The notes: generated from the letters alone by a model not told the origin. A DNA stretch of 64,000 nucleotides from UBA947 sp031550975 (GCA_031550975.1 JAVBOC010000001.1:62001-126000); one strand, 5' to 3'; positions 8,354 through 17,006 are shown, numbered from the stretch's first letter. Translations and numbers: made by a program.

Positions 8354-9076
8354 TTAATACTGGTGGCCGGCTAGCGGTTTAGTGCGTTTTGGCGGCCAAA
8401 AAAGGAAGACGGCTTTACCGATAAATCTGTCTTCAGGTAAGAGTCCCCAATAGCGTCCGTCTTGTGAATTACCGCGGTTGTCGCCGAGCATCAGGTATTG
8501 TTTTTCAGGAATCTCAAAACGGCAGGTCACTTTGCCTTCGCAAAGAGGGTATTCGTAAGGGCTCATTACATAAGGTTCTTCAAGCGCTTTGTTGTTAACA
8601 TAAACTGTATATTTCCCCCCGAAATCTGATTTAATTTCAATATTGTCGCCCGGCATCCCGATTACGCGTTTAATATATGCGATATCTTTGCAGAAAAAGC
8701 CTGTTAATCTCTCGAAAACTTTTACGGGGGTTTTAGGCAGTTTTTCAAAAGGCGGATAAAATACCATTATGTCGCCGCGCTGTGGGGTTGAGTAGAATCT
8801 CGAAAATCTTTCTATAGCGATTCTGTCCCCTTCAACAAGGGTCGGTCTCATAGAGCCTGACGGAATCCATCGGATTTCAACGATAAAAAATCTTATAATT
8901 ATAACCATTACAATAACGAAAACGATGGTTTCAACAACCTCTTTTATAATAGCGATATTTTTTTCCTTGCGGGTTAATTTATTCCACTCGTCTTTGCGCT
9001 GGGCTTTTTCTTCCCTGGATTTTTCTGCCGCGCATTTGATTTTGTCGCATAAATATTTATAAATTCTCACTACCAT
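8354..9076 (-). CDS. lepB: Signal peptidase I
   Basis: A 240-residue membrane protease removing signal peptides from exported proteins. After a basic cytoplasmic stretch, one transmembrane helix (IVFVIVMVIII, about residues 51-65) leads to the catalytic Ser75 in PSGSMRPTL; Lys136 in YIKRVIGMPGD is the second catalytic residue. GDNRGNSQDGRYWG is the conserved late box. ATG 9076 is preferred, with GGAG 10 nt upstream; an in-frame TTG at 9100 is the alternative. The gene overlaps the end of ispA by 20 bp and is cotranscribed with it. Confidence 0.93.
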   Translation of the reverse strand: MVVRIYKYLCDKIKCAAEKSREEKAQRKDEWNKLTRKEKNIAIIKEVVETIVFVIVMVIIIRFFIVEIRWIPSGSMRPTLVEGDRIAIERFSRFYSTPQRGDIMVFYPPFEKLPKTPVKVFERLTGFFCKDIAYIKRVIGMPGDNIEIKSDFGGKYTVYVNNKALEEPYVMSPYEYPLCEGKVTCRFEIPEKQYLMLGDNRGNSQDGRYWGLLPEDRFIGKAVFLFWPPKRTKPLAGHQY

Positions 9077-9842
9077 CTTTAAAAAGCTCCAAAAGCGCAA
9101 CCAGCGCCTGTTTGTATTTATTATCTTCTAAACAATACACATATTCAAGTGCTTTGTTCAGGTACTCCTCCAGCATATCATGTGTCGCAGGTGTGTTGCA
9201 AATACCCACTTCGGCATCTTTTTTGATACCCGCAAGGTCGTTGTGAATTTGAAAAGCAATCCCGAAGTTTTTGCCGAATTCCCTGCCAGAACCTTCATCT
9301 AATCCACAACCTGCAAGAGTTGTTGCAAAAAGCGATGCTGTTTTTTGCTCGGTTTTTTGCAAGTATTCTTCTTTGGTAGGGTTTTTAAAAAGGTTATACT
9401 GTTGGCTCAGTTCCCCGAGGCACATTTCTTCCATGGTCTTCGAAAGAAGGGAAATATAGCGCGCACTTCCTTCATTTACCCCGGTTATCTCCAACATTGC
9501 TTGTGAGAGCAAAAAATCCCCGCAAATAACAGCCAGTTTTGTGCCAAGTTCAATATTAAGGCTTTTCCCGCCGCGTCTGCTGTTGCTGTTATCAATTATG
9601 TCATCGTGGATTAACGAGGCATTGTGGATTAATTCAATTGCCGTTAAAAACGAATATTGATCAGAGGTCGGAGCTTTGTCTAATGCGCGCATATACAAAA
9701 ACGCCAAAAGCGGACGGATTCTCTTTGATGGTGCTGTCAAAAACTCATTCAGAGAGGAATTAACCGGAAAGATTGCAGCAAGTTTTTCATTTATTATTGC
9801 AAGGTCATCCCTTACTATTTCTGATATATCAGCGTAATTCAT
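9057..9842 (-). CDS. Polyprenyl diphosphate synthase
   Basis: A 261-residue isoprenyl diphosphate synthase condensing isopentenyl diphosphate with an allylic primer. SKRIRPLL near residue 40 and the first Asp-rich motif DDIID (81-85 region) are intact, as is GDFLLSQ. The second Asp-rich motif is altered: the normal DDxxD reads NDLAG (residues 201-205) and the following GKP segment is missing. The protein is short for the family (290-320 residues). ATG 9842 has no ribosome site, but TG-T-TAAGAT ends 7 nt before it, so the transcript is probably leaderless. The chain length of the product cannot be told. Confidence 0.8.
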   Translation of the reverse strand: MNYADISEIVRDDLAIINEKLAAIFPVNSSLNEFLTAPSKRIRPLLAFLYMRALDKAPTSDQYSFLTAIELIHNASLIHDDIIDNSNSRRGGKSLNIELGTKLAVICGDFLLSQAMLEITGVNEGSARYISLLSKTMEEMCLGELSQQYNLFKNPTKEEYLQKTEQKTASLFATTLAGCGLDEGSGREFGKNFGIAFQIHNDLAGIKKDAEVGICNTPATHDMLEEYLNKALEYVYCLEDNKYKQALVALLELFKDGSENL

Positions 9843-9849
9843 GTGTTTA

Positions 9850-9858
9850 ATCTTAACA
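9850..9858 (-). promoter_or_regulatory. Extended -10 for leaderless polyprenyl synthase transcript
   Basis: TG-T-TAAGAT reading on the minus strand, with 7 nt between the hexamer and ATG 9842. The expected transcription start is the A of the ATG. Confidence 0.55.
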
Positions 9859-9882
9859 TAAACAACCCGTGCCTGTGTTAAT

Positions 9883-9963
9883 GTCATTGCGAGCGTTAGC
9901 GAAGCAATCCAGCAAATATATTCTGGATTGCCACGTCGGCACATTATGCCTCCTCGCAATGAC
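9883..9963. repeat. Dispersed palindromic repeat R3
   Basis: GTCATTGCGAGCGTTAGCGA and AGCAATCCAG are mirrored by CTGGATTGC and CTCGCAATGAC. Other copies: 38626-38715, 42439-42517, 50501-50570, and a half copy at 57818-57847. This type of element is known from many bacterial genomes. Confidence 0.85.
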
Positions 9964-10067
9964 TTTATATTTCTTACCATATACAGGAGGCTAGCAAAAA
10001 AAAATATGCCCGGACTTTATACTACTATAGGCTATACATTAAAAGAACCAATTAGACCAACGAAGGG

Positions 10068-10095
10068 TTGAAATAAACCAAAAGTCTGTTAAAAT
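10068..10095 (+). promoter_or_regulatory. Promoter for the 49-residue gene
   Basis: TTGAAA (10068-10073), a 16-bp spacer, and TG-T-TAAAAT (extended -10, hexamer 10090-10095), 32 bp before the start at 10128. Confidence 0.65.
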
Positions 10096-10127
10096 GTAGA
10101 TAACTTATAACGAAAAGGAATGATATT

Positions 10128-10277
10128 ATGGACGTAATGAAGATTAAAGAAATTTTTAGTTATATGGAAGATGATGTTCGCAAGACTAAAATGGTCATCA
10201 GCGAAGGCGGCAGAGACACCGAAATTATCCTTGAGGGTAACGGCAAACTTAGTGTAGTTGCAGGGGTCGGCAACTAG
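10128..10277 (+). CDS. Small uncharacterised 49-residue protein
   Basis: ATG 10128 is preceded by AAAAGGAATG and a good promoter at 10068-10095, so expression is likely. The start MDVMKIKEIFSYME is amphipathic and helical; the rest (TEIILEGNGKLSVVAGVGN) looks like a short beta hairpin. No family was recognised. The stop lies at the edge of a TAGGGACTAG repeat. Confidence 0.55.
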   Translation: MDVMKIKEIFSYMEDDVRKTKMVISEGGRDTEIILEGNGKLSVVAGVGN

Positions 10278-10320
10278 GGGTAAATATACTAATCCCTAAT
10301 CCCTAGTCCCTAGTCCCTAA
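10275..10320. repeat. TAGGGACTAG-type repeat (R5)
   Basis: CTAGGGG at the stop of the small gene is followed by CTAATCCCTAATCCCTAGTC and further copies up to the uvrA stop at 10321. Confidence 0.75.
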
Positions 10321-13140
10321 TTATAATACTTGTTTTAAATATTGTCCTGTGAATGACTTTTTATTCGCGGCGATTTCTTGCGGGGTTCCTTCGGCGATAA
10401 TTTGTCCGCCGCCTGTGCCGCCTTCAGGGCCAAGATCGATTACGTTATCTGCAACTTTGATTAAGTCGAGGTTGTGTTCAATTATAAGAATTGTGTTTCC
10501 TTGGTCAGCAAGAGTTTGGAGGATTTTGATTAATTTATCTAAATCTGACCAGTGAAGCCCGACTGATGGTTCGTCAAGCAGGTAGAGGGTTTTGCCGGTT
10601 GCGCGCTTGTTGAGTTCTGAAGCCAGTTTAATCCGCTGTGCTTCCCCGCCAGAGAGTGTTGTTGCGCTCTGACCGAGTTTTATATAATCAAGTCCGACGT
10701 CGTTTAAGGTCTGGAGTTTGTTTTTAATTGACGGAACATTTTCAAAGAATTCCAGCGCTTCTTTTACGCTCATATCAAGTACGTCGGAGATATTTTTGCC
10801 TTTGTATTTGACTTCTAAAGTCTCTCGATTGTAGCGTTTTCCGTTGCAAACATTACATTTAACATAAACGTCAGAGAGGAAATTCATCTCAATTTTGATT
10901 AAACCGTCTCCTTTGCAGGCCTCGCAGCGGCCGCCTTTGACGTTGAAGCTGAATCTGCCGGGTTTATAACCGCGCAGTTTTGATTCGTTGGTCTTTGAAT
11001 AAAGGTCGCGGATTTGCGTGAAGACATCTGTATAAGTCGCAGGGTTTGAACGCGGGGTGCGTCCGATTGGCGATTGGTCGATATCAATGACTTTATCAAT
11101 GAATTCAAAACCGTCGATGCTGTCGACTCCTTGCGGTTTTGGTTTGTTGCCGCGCAGCTTGTGGAGTGCATATTCGTAAATCAAATCCTGCATTAAACTT
11201 GATTTGCCGGAACCTGAAACGCCGGTTAAGACGTTAATTTTACCCATCGGGATGTCAACGTCAACATTTTTTAAGTTGTTTATGTGCGCGTTTTTTACTC
11301 GTAAAAATTCGCCGTTTCCTTCGCGGATTTCTTTTGGAACAGGAATAGATTTTGCCCCGCCAAGGTATTTGCCCGTGATGGAGCGTTTTGCGTTAATAAT
11401 ATCTTCCAATGTGCCGCGTGCGACGATTTCACCGCCGTTTACACCTGCTTTTGGCCCGATATCGACTATATAATCAGCGTTTCTGATAGTTTCTTCATCG
11501 TGTTCGACCACAATCAGGGTGTTTCCGAGGTTGCGTAATCTGATTAAAGTATGGATTAAACGCTCGTTATCGCGCTGGTGCAGCCCGATTGAAGGCTCAT
11601 CAAGTACATAAAGAACTCCTGAGAGTCCGCTGCCGATTTGGGTCGCAAGCCTGATTCTTTGGGCTTCTCCGCCGGAAAGCGTGCCTGCCATACGTGCTAA
11701 ATTTAAATAAGTTAGACCGACGTCTTTTAAAAATTTCAATCGCGCGCGAATTTCGTCTAAAATCTGTTTTGCAATGTGCAAATGGTATTCGCCCAACTCC
11801 AGATACAAATCTTCGACAAAGTTGTACGCTTCGTCAATCGGCATGAGGGTAAATTCGTAAATGTTTACACCCTTGATTCTTACTGCCAGCGGGAATGCCC
11901 GCAAACGTGCACCGCCACAGGATTCGCACGGGGTCATAATCATGTATTTTTCAATTTCTTCGCGCCAATATTCGCCGTCAGACTCGTTATATCTTTTCAT
12001 CAGATAATTCACCACGCCCGGATATGCCTGCCAGCGCGATTCGTAGCGCTTTGTCATAAAAGAGCGGATGCGCATTTTTATTATCTCCGGAGAACCGTAG
12101 AGCAAAATTTCTTGATGCTCTTTTGGCAAATCCTTGAACGGAGTATCAAGATCTATCCCAAAATGTTGTGAAACGCCTTTTAACATATCATCATAATATG
12201 CGGCTGCAGATTTTGCCCACGGGTAAATCGCTCCATCATTAACGGATTTTGTCTTATCAGGTACCACCAAATCCGCCGACACGTGGTAATCAATTCCGAC
12301 CCCGCGGCATCTTTCGCACGCTCCGTAAGGCGCGTTGAACGAGAAAATTCTTGGTGCAAGTTCTTCAAAACTCAAATGACATTTCGGGCAAGAGAGTTTT
12401 TCACTATAAATTATTTCTTTGCCGTCAACATCAACTACTGCAAGCCCGTCGGCTTTTTGCAATGCGATTTGAACGCTGTCTGCGATACGCGATTGTGCTT
12501 CGGACTTTATTACAATCCTATCCACAACCACGTGAATATTATGTTTCACGGTTTTTGCAAGTTTAATTTCGTCTTCGTCGAGGTTATAAATTTCATCGTC
12601 GATTTTTACCCGCACAAAACCTTCTTGGCGAAGTTCTTCTAAAAGCGACTGGAATTCGCCCTTTTTGCCCTGCACGATTGGCGCCAAAATCTGTATCTTA
12701 GAACCCTCAGACAGTTTCATAATACTGTTTACAATCTCATCCAATGTCTGCGGACTTACAGGCTCTCCGCACTCCGGGCAAAACGGTGTTCCCGCGCGCG
12801 CATAAAGTAAGCGCAAATAATCATAAATCTCTGTAACCGTTCCCACAGTGGAACGCGGGTTATTATGAGTGGATTTTTGGTCGATAGAAATCGCCGGTGA
12901 AAGCCCGTCAATGTGTTCAACATCAGGCTTGTCCATCTGCCCCAAAAACTGCCGCGCATAGGTCGAAAGACTCTCAACATAGCGTCTTTGACCTTCTGCA
13001 AAAATCGTATCAAATGCCAACGAGCTTTTGCCCGAACCGGAAACCCCGGTAAAAACTATCAGCTCATTTTTCGGTAATTCCAACGAAACATTTTTTAAAT
13101 TATGTTCCCTAGCCCCTTTAATTGTAATAACGTCTTTCAT
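10321..13140 (-). CDS. uvrA: Excinuclease ABC subunit A
   Basis: A 939-residue damage-recognition ATPase of nucleotide excision repair. It has two ABC modules: Walker A GVSGSGKSS near residue 30 and again near residue 637, and LSGGEAQRI signatures in each half. Zinc-binding Cys pairs occur in CPECG, CPKC, CERC, CESC and the C-terminal CEAC-CNVC module. ATG 13140 (MKDVITIKGAREHNLKN) matches the usual start. No ribosome site precedes it, but TG-T-CATAAT ends 7 nt upstream, consistent with a leaderless message. An in-frame ATG at 13149 is the alternative. uvrB is not in the window. Confidence 0.96.
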   Translation of the reverse strand: MKDVITIKGAREHNLKNVSLELPKNELIVFTGVSGSGKSSLAFDTIFAEGQRRYVESLSTYARQFLGQMDKPDVEHIDGLSPAISIDQKSTHNNPRSTVGTVTEIYDYLRLLYARAGTPFCPECGEPVSPQTLDEIVNSIMKLSEGSKIQILAPIVQGKKGEFQSLLEELRQEGFVRVKIDDEIYNLDEDEIKLAKTVKHNIHVVVDRIVIKSEAQSRIADSVQIALQKADGLAVVDVDGKEIIYSEKLSCPKCHLSFEELAPRIFSFNAPYGACERCRGVGIDYHVSADLVVPDKTKSVNDGAIYPWAKSAAAYYDDMLKGVSQHFGIDLDTPFKDLPKEHQEILLYGSPEIIKMRIRSFMTKRYESRWQAYPGVVNYLMKRYNESDGEYWREEIEKYMIMTPCESCGGARLRAFPLAVRIKGVNIYEFTLMPIDEAYNFVEDLYLELGEYHLHIAKQILDEIRARLKFLKDVGLTYLNLARMAGTLSGGEAQRIRLATQIGSGLSGVLYVLDEPSIGLHQRDNERLIHTLIRLRNLGNTLIVVEHDEETIRNADYIVDIGPKAGVNGGEIVARGTLEDIINAKRSITGKYLGGAKSIPVPKEIREGNGEFLRVKNAHINNLKNVDVDIPMGKINVLTGVSGSGKSSLMQDLIYEYALHKLRGNKPKPQGVDSIDGFEFIDKVIDIDQSPIGRTPRSNPATYTDVFTQIRDLYSKTNESKLRGYKPGRFSFNVKGGRCEACKGDGLIKIEMNFLSDVYVKCNVCNGKRYNRETLEVKYKGKNISDVLDMSVKEALEFFENVPSIKNKLQTLNDVGLDYIKLGQSATTLSGGEAQRIKLASELNKRATGKTLYLLDEPSVGLHWSDLDKLIKILQTLADQGNTILIIEHNLDLIKVADNVIDLGPEGGTGGGQIIAEGTPQEIAANKKSFTGQYLKQVL

Positions 13141-13147
13141 GCTAAAC

Positions 13148-13156
13148 ATTATGACA
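13148..13156 (-). promoter_or_regulatory. Extended -10 for leaderless uvrA transcript
   Basis: TG-T-CATAAT on the minus strand, 7 nt before ATG 13140. A second -10-like TATAAT lies slightly upstream and would give a leader of only a few bases. Confidence 0.45.
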
Positions 13157-13177
13157 TGAAATAATTATAAAATAAAA

Positions 13178-13258
13178 TGACGGTGAAGGGACTTGAACCC
13201 CCACGGATTACTCCTTGCGCACCTGAAGCGCACGCGTCTACCATTCCGCCACACCGCC
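13178..13258 (-). tRNA. tRNA-Leu (CAG)
   Basis: Minus strand: acceptor GGCGGTG pairs with CACCGTC (one G-T pair), discriminator A. The anticodon stem TGCGC/GCGCA encloses TTCAGGT, giving anticodon CAG. A long variable arm (AAGGAGTAATCCGT region) and T loop TTCAAGT fit a class II leucine tRNA. CCA is not encoded. No second tRNA is next to it. Confidence 0.92.
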
Positions 13259-13426
13259 ATGATTGATATTAAATTTCCACTATGCATGTAGGATTGTTTG
13301 TGGCGGATGTACTTCGTCCAGAAGTACCCTCTCCCAAAACAACACTTAGTTGTTTTGCTCGGCAGAGTGCCACACCGCCCTGTTTGCCTTATCTAATAAT
13401 AACATGAAAAACTACCAATATTGCCT

Positions 13427-13570
13427 GTCATCCTGAACTTGATTCAGGATCTTCCACCGACGCATCTGGTTTAGACTGCCAAGCATTAATTATTATTATT
13501 ATTTGCAGAAATGCTTTTAGGCTATAACCCAAAATCATCAGCCTAGATCCTGAATCAAGTTCAGGATGAC
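13427..13570. repeat. Dispersed palindromic repeat R2
   Basis: GTCATCCTGAACTTGATTCA at the left is exactly mirrored by TGAATCAAGTTCAGGATGAC at the right, with about 100 bp between. Related copies: 18762-18847, 26808-26896, 41436-41523 (inside queH) and 48303-48390. Confidence 0.85.
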
Positions 13571-13576
13571 AATAAA

Positions 13577-13606
13577 AAAGAGGCTTATCTGATGATAAAC
13601 CTCTTT
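13577..13606 (-). terminator. Terminator downstream of hup
   Basis: AAAGAGG-C-TTATC, loop TGAT, GATAA-A-CCTCTTT. On the minus strand the stem is followed by a T run (TTTTTATTG). Confidence 0.75.
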
Positions 13607-13625
13607 CATAGTTTTAACTCAAACT

Positions 13626-13727
13626 ATCTTGGAGTTGGATTATTCGGGTCGTCGCAAAAGCGTGGTTTTGCTCCAACTGACGGGTTCGCTCGCTTACGCT
13701 CGACTACACCCTACCGAAAATCCACTA
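13626..13727 (-). repeat. Structured element R8, copy downstream of hup
   Basis: Read on the minus strand: GTGGATTTTCGG at the start pairs with CCGAATAATCC at the end; the inner hairpin is GCAAAA-CCACG-CTTTTGC. It is the same layout as the copies at 15642-15728 and 37410-37505, with compensating stem changes. Confidence 0.65.
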
Positions 13728-14003
13728 TTTTCCGTTAACGATAGTTTTGAATTTTTTACCTGCTGAGAAAGCTGGAACTGTTCTTGCAGGGATTTTAAGT
13801 TCTTTACCAGTTTGTGGGTTTCTGCCTGTTCTAGCAGCTCTTTTGCGAGCTTCGAAAGTACCAAAACCAACTAAAGTAACTTTTTTACCTTTAGAAACTG
13901 TTTTTTGGATTGTATCTACCCAAGCGCTCAATACTTCCGCAGCATCTTTTTGAGTTACGCTAGCTTTTTTAGCTATCTCTTGTACTAATTCTTCTTTGTT
14001 CAT
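13725..14003 (-). CDS. hup: DNA-binding protein HU
   Basis: A 92-residue nucleoid protein that bends DNA as a dimer. The start MNKEELVQEIAKKASVTQKD, the GFGTFEARKRAARTGRNPQTG arm that inserts into the minor groove, and the end KFKTIVNGK are textbook. ATG 14003 is preceded by AAAGGGAG. A clear promoter lies at 14037-14064 and a terminator at 13577-13606, so it is a monocistronic unit. Confidence 0.96.
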   Translation of the reverse strand: MNKEELVQEIAKKASVTQKDAAEVLSAWVDTIQKTVSKGKKVTLVGFGTFEARKRAARTGRNPQTGKELKIPARTVPAFSAGKKFKTIVNGK

Positions 14004-14036
14004 AATGAAACTCCCTTTCTATAGTGTACATGCCCT

Positions 14037-14064
14037 ATAATAGCAGATTTTTTTTAAAACGCAA
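14037..14064 (-). promoter_or_regulatory. hup promoter
   Basis: Minus strand TTGCGT (14064-14059), 16-bp spacer, TATTAT (14042-14037), about 34 bp before the start codon. Confidence 0.65.
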
Positions 14065-14223
14065 TAGTTGTAACGTTTTTTTACAAAGCAAGCGAGCAGA
14101 GAATGAAAGGGCTGCCGACTCAATCGGCTGCACACAGTACGTGCGGGGCAGCCACGGATATCCGTTTCATGCGAGCGCAGCGTTAGAGGCATGCTTTTAC
14201 TCGCAACTTCCGTACTATATCCA

Positions 14224-14232
14224 TGATATAAT
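14224..14232 (+). promoter_or_regulatory. Extended -10 for leaderless glycosyltransferase transcript
   Basis: TG-A-TATAAT ends 6 nt before ATG 14239. No ribosome site is present, so transcription is expected to begin at the start codon. Confidence 0.6.
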
Positions 14233-14238
14233 AAGGTC

Positions 14239-15642
14239 ATGAAAGAGCGGGTTCTTTTATTCGGTATAATTTTTGGATTGGGAGTATTTTTATATATCTT
14301 CCAAAGTTATTTTAATACGGTTTGGGGGCTTGGTTTCCTGGTTTCGCTGATGACTGTTTATGCGGTTACTTCTACGCTTATTTATAAATTCAAAAGCCGT
14401 AAAGACCGTAAAAACCCGCCGGTGGTTAATGAGGATTACAAACCGTTTGTATCAATCATGGTGCCAGGACACAATGAAGAAGGCGTTATTGCTGCGACCA
14501 TTGAAACGATTCTTGCTCTTGATTATGAGAATTTTGAGATCATTGTAATTGATGATAGAAGCACGGACAACACTGCTTCTGTAATAAAAGATTTAGAGAA
14601 AAAATATGAAAAGGTCACAGCGCTTGTGCGTTCAGCGGATGCTTTTCCGGGTAAATCAGCTGTGTTAAACGATGCTTTAGCATTGGCAAAAGGAGAGGCG
14701 ATACTTGTTTTTGATGCTGATGCAACGATGGAACCGGACTTTTTGTCCAAACTTGTTCCGCTTCTTGAGCCAAAAGATGTTGGGGCGGTTCAGTCAAGAA
14801 AAGTTATCCGCAATAAGGATGACAATTTCTTAACTCGCTGCCAAAACAACGAATACACGATGGATGCGCATTTTCAGGTTAGCAGAAACTCTTTCAAGGG
14901 TGCCGTTGAGCTTCGCGGAAACGGAGAATTGCTTAAGCGTCAAGCCTTAGAAGATATTGGCGGTTGGAATAATCATACGATTACAGACGACCTTGATATG
15001 TCAACGCGTTTGCATATAAAAGGCTGGGACATTCGTTATTGCTTAAATACTGCTGTTTACGAAGAAGGTATAATGTACTGGGCACCGTTGTTTAGGCAGC
15101 GCAGAAGATGGTTAGAAGGCACAATCAGACGCTATTTAGAATATTGCGGTGATGCTCTGACCTCAAAACACATGTCTATGCGTGCAAGAATTGATATGTT
15201 TGCATATATTTCGCAATTTATAATGCCGCTATGGCTTTTGCTAGAAATTCTTATCCGCGGATTTAAGGTGTTAGCGCAAGATGCTTCCCCGCACATGCTA
15301 TATTCTTCACTGGTTATTGGGTGTGTAATCGGGTTCGGGTTCTTTATGACAGCACGGTATAGCTTGCGCAGATACGATAATATGACAAGGCTCAACGCCC
15401 TAAAAGAAGCTGTAAACACCTCGGTTTACCTTTTTGTAATTTGGTTTCCGCTGGTGTTGTTTATCGGAGCAAAAATCCTGTTCCGTCCAAAAGATATGAA
15501 CTGGGGTAAAACAACTCACGGATTGGTTGCTGAGGAAGAAGAACATTTGGCTGTGCAGACGGCAAAACAAATAAAAACCGCGCTAAGTAAAGTCGATAAT
15601 AAGGTTAGAGAAAAAGTAAAAGAATTAATGCTGAAAGGTTAG
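14239..15642 (+). CDS. Processive family 2 glycosyltransferase, membrane
   Basis: A 467-residue inner-membrane glycosyltransferase. Two N-terminal membrane helices (residues 5-50) precede the GT-A domain with VPGHNEEG, IDDRSTDNT, DADA (about residue 158), TDDLDM (about 250) and QRRRW (about 286), the D-DxD-TDD-QxxRW set of processive synthases. Three to four helices follow, then FRPKDMNWGKTTHG. The layout resembles PgaC/BcsA-like enzymes making poly-N-acetylglucosamine or other beta-linked polymers; the sugar cannot be assigned. No polysaccharide partners are next to it. The start is set by a -10 element directly upstream (14224-14232). Confidence 0.85.
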   Translation: MKERVLLFGIIFGLGVFLYIFQSYFNTVWGLGFLVSLMTVYAVTSTLIYKFKSRKDRKNPPVVNEDYKPFVSIMVPGHNEEGVIAATIETILALDYENFEIIVIDDRSTDNTASVIKDLEKKYEKVTALVRSADAFPGKSAVLNDALALAKGEAILVFDADATMEPDFLSKLVPLLEPKDVGAVQSRKVIRNKDDNFLTRCQNNEYTMDAHFQVSRNSFKGAVELRGNGELLKRQALEDIGGWNNHTITDDLDMSTRLHIKGWDIRYCLNTAVYEEGIMYWAPLFRQRRRWLEGTIRRYLEYCGDALTSKHMSMRARIDMFAYISQFIMPLWLLLEILIRGFKVLAQDASPHMLYSSLVIGCVIGFGFFMTARYSLRRYDNMTRLNALKEAVNTSVYLFVIWFPLVLFIGAKILFRPKDMNWGKTTHGLVAEEEEHLAVQTAKQIKTALSKVDNKVREKVKELMLKG

Positions 15643-15728
15643 CGGATTTTCGCTAGGCTGACCGAAGGGAACGCCGTCCAAGTGAGGAAAACCACGTTTT
15701 TCCGAACTGCGAATAATCCAAGACAGAG
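15642..15728 (+). repeat. Structured element R8, copy upstream of apt
   Basis: GCGGATTTTCGC pairs with GCGAATAATCC; the inner hairpin is GGAAAA-CCACG-TTTTTCC. It begins at the last base of the glycosyltransferase stop and ends just before the apt ribosome site, so it sits in the apt leader. Confidence 0.65.
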
Positions 15729-15746
15729 ATAAATGAAAGGTTAAAC

Positions 15747-16277
15747 ATGACACAAACAATTATTGATGATGTAAGAGATAAGATTAGAACTATTCCGGAT
15801 TTCCCGTGTGAAGGGATTCTATTCCGCGATATAACCACAGCTTTTAAGGATCCAAAAACCTTGCGCACAATAGTTGATTATTTTTGCGACAAATTTAAAG
15901 ACGAAAAAATTGATTATGTAGCGGGTGTTGAAAGCCGCGGATTCATTCTCGGGATGCCGATTGCGTACCAACTTAATGCGGGGTTTGTGCCGATTAGAAA
16001 ACCGAATAAATTGCCCGCAGCGACTTACAGCGAAAGCTACGAATTAGAATACGGAACAGATTCTTTAGAAATTCACCAGGATGCCCTAAGCGAAGGCTCA
16101 CGCGTGTTAATTGTTGACGATCTTCTTGCAACCGGCGGAACCGCTCAGGCTGCTTGTAAGCTGGTTAAAAAAACAGGTGCGAAGCTTGTCGGGATAGCAT
16201 TTTTAATTGAATTAAAAGACCTAAACGGCCGTGAAAAATTAGCCGGCGAAAACATCGTCACAATGTTAGATTACTAA
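15747..16277 (+). CDS. apt: Adenine phosphoribosyltransferase
   Basis: A 176-residue purine salvage enzyme making AMP from adenine and PRPP. The PRPP loop VLIVDDLLATGGTA (about residue 118) and ESRGFILGMPIAYQL with RKPNKLP are diagnostic; FRDIT near residue 27 is the usual N-terminal box. ATG 15747 follows GAAAGG. Its stop abuts the stop of the convergent pilin-like gene with no gap. Confidence 0.95.
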   Translation: MTQTIIDDVRDKIRTIPDFPCEGILFRDITTAFKDPKTLRTIVDYFCDKFKDEKIDYVAGVESRGFILGMPIAYQLNAGFVPIRKPNKLPAATYSESYELEYGTDSLEIHQDALSEGSRVLIVDDLLATGGTAQAACKLVKKTGAKLVGIAFLIELKDLNGREKLAGENIVTMLDY

Positions 16278-16916
16278 TTATTCCTCGAATCCGCCACCGA
16301 TTTTATAGAAGTATGAGCAGCTAACTCCGGTGCCAGCCGGTGAACAGTCTTGGCGCAAATCATCCATGCTCAGACCTTGCCCGAAAGGTTCTATTTTGCC
16401 GGTTTGGTAAATGTTAATCCCGTAAACGTCTTTGCCCCAAGTGTTTGGCGGAAGGATTCCGTTGATATCAAACATCATCATAAATGCAGGCGTGTCTTCT
16501 CCTGCATCGTACAAATCTTTTATCCCGACCAATTTATTATCTTTTGTTAAAAATAAATCAGTGAAATGATAGTTTTCGCCTTTATAAACCTTCGTTCTTT
16601 TCATATATCTGGTTTTGTAACGTTTAGGAGGGTTTTTGCTAAGATCAATCCGCAAATATGGCTTAACAAGTTCTATCATAAGCCGCTCACGTTCTTGCGC
16701 GTTTTTTGCATCATCAAAACTCTTTAATTTCTCATCGCTAATATGTGCGTTAATGACCTGAAACATGTAATCGACTTTATTATACATCTCGTTCCAGCGA
16801 GAGATAAAACTCGCCTGCCTTGTGCTCTCGAAAGATACCGGCACAAAATAAAGGATTGCTCCGAGTAATACAAGCAATGTAATTGAATATTCAGGTTTCC
16901 AATTTTTGTTAAACAT
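16278..16916 (-). CDS. Pilin-like exported protein with atypical N-terminus
   Basis: A 212-residue protein with one N-terminal membrane helix (TLLVLLGAILYFV, residues 13-27) and no type III prepilin peptidase motif. The C-terminal third (DVYGINIYQTGKIEPFGQGL, then a CSPAGTGVSCSYFY end with a likely disulfide) resembles the ends of pilin-like proteins seen in this lineage. It may be a minor pseudopilin with a replaced leader, or an anchored version of that domain. ATG 16916 is preceded by AGGAG. Confidence 0.5.
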   Translation of the reverse strand: MFNKNWKPEYSITLLVLLGAILYFVPVSFESTRQASFISRWNEMYNKVDYMFQVINAHISDEKLKSFDDAKNAQERERLMIELVKPYLRIDLSKNPPKRYKTRYMKRTKVYKGENYHFTDLFLTKDNKLVGIKDLYDAGEDTPAFMMMFDINGILPPNTWGKDVYGINIYQTGKIEPFGQGLSMDDLRQDCSPAGTGVSCSYFYKIGGGFEE

Positions 16917-16942
16917 GTTTCTCCTATGCCATATCTGCTTCC

Positions 16943-17006
16943 GTCATTCTAAGCTTTGCGAAGAATCTCAACATTGAGATGTTCCGGACTCCGTCCTCAA
17001 CATGAC
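16943..17006. repeat. Dispersed palindromic repeat R1
   Basis: GTCATTCTAAGCTTTGCGAA, AATCTCAA, TTGAGAT and CAACATGAC: a short, reversed copy of the element at 1514-1634. Confidence 0.75.

Larger units (their letters stand above)
13259..13724. other. Gene-free repeat-rich stretch between tRNA-Leu and hup
   Basis: 466 bp without a supportable gene. From left to right: a hairpin-like stretch (13300-13380) that contains a reversed piece of repeat R1 and an exact 11-bp copy of the tRNA-Leu 5-prime end (GCCACACCGCC, 13369-13379), repeat R2 (13427-13570), a terminator for hup (13577-13606), and a reversed copy of structured element R8 (13626-13727). Confidence 0.75.

Noticed and set aside
11776..12171. 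Long plus-strand open frame opposite uvrA
   Set aside because: It lies wholly antisense to conserved uvrA codons, has no ribosome site and no recognisable protein features.
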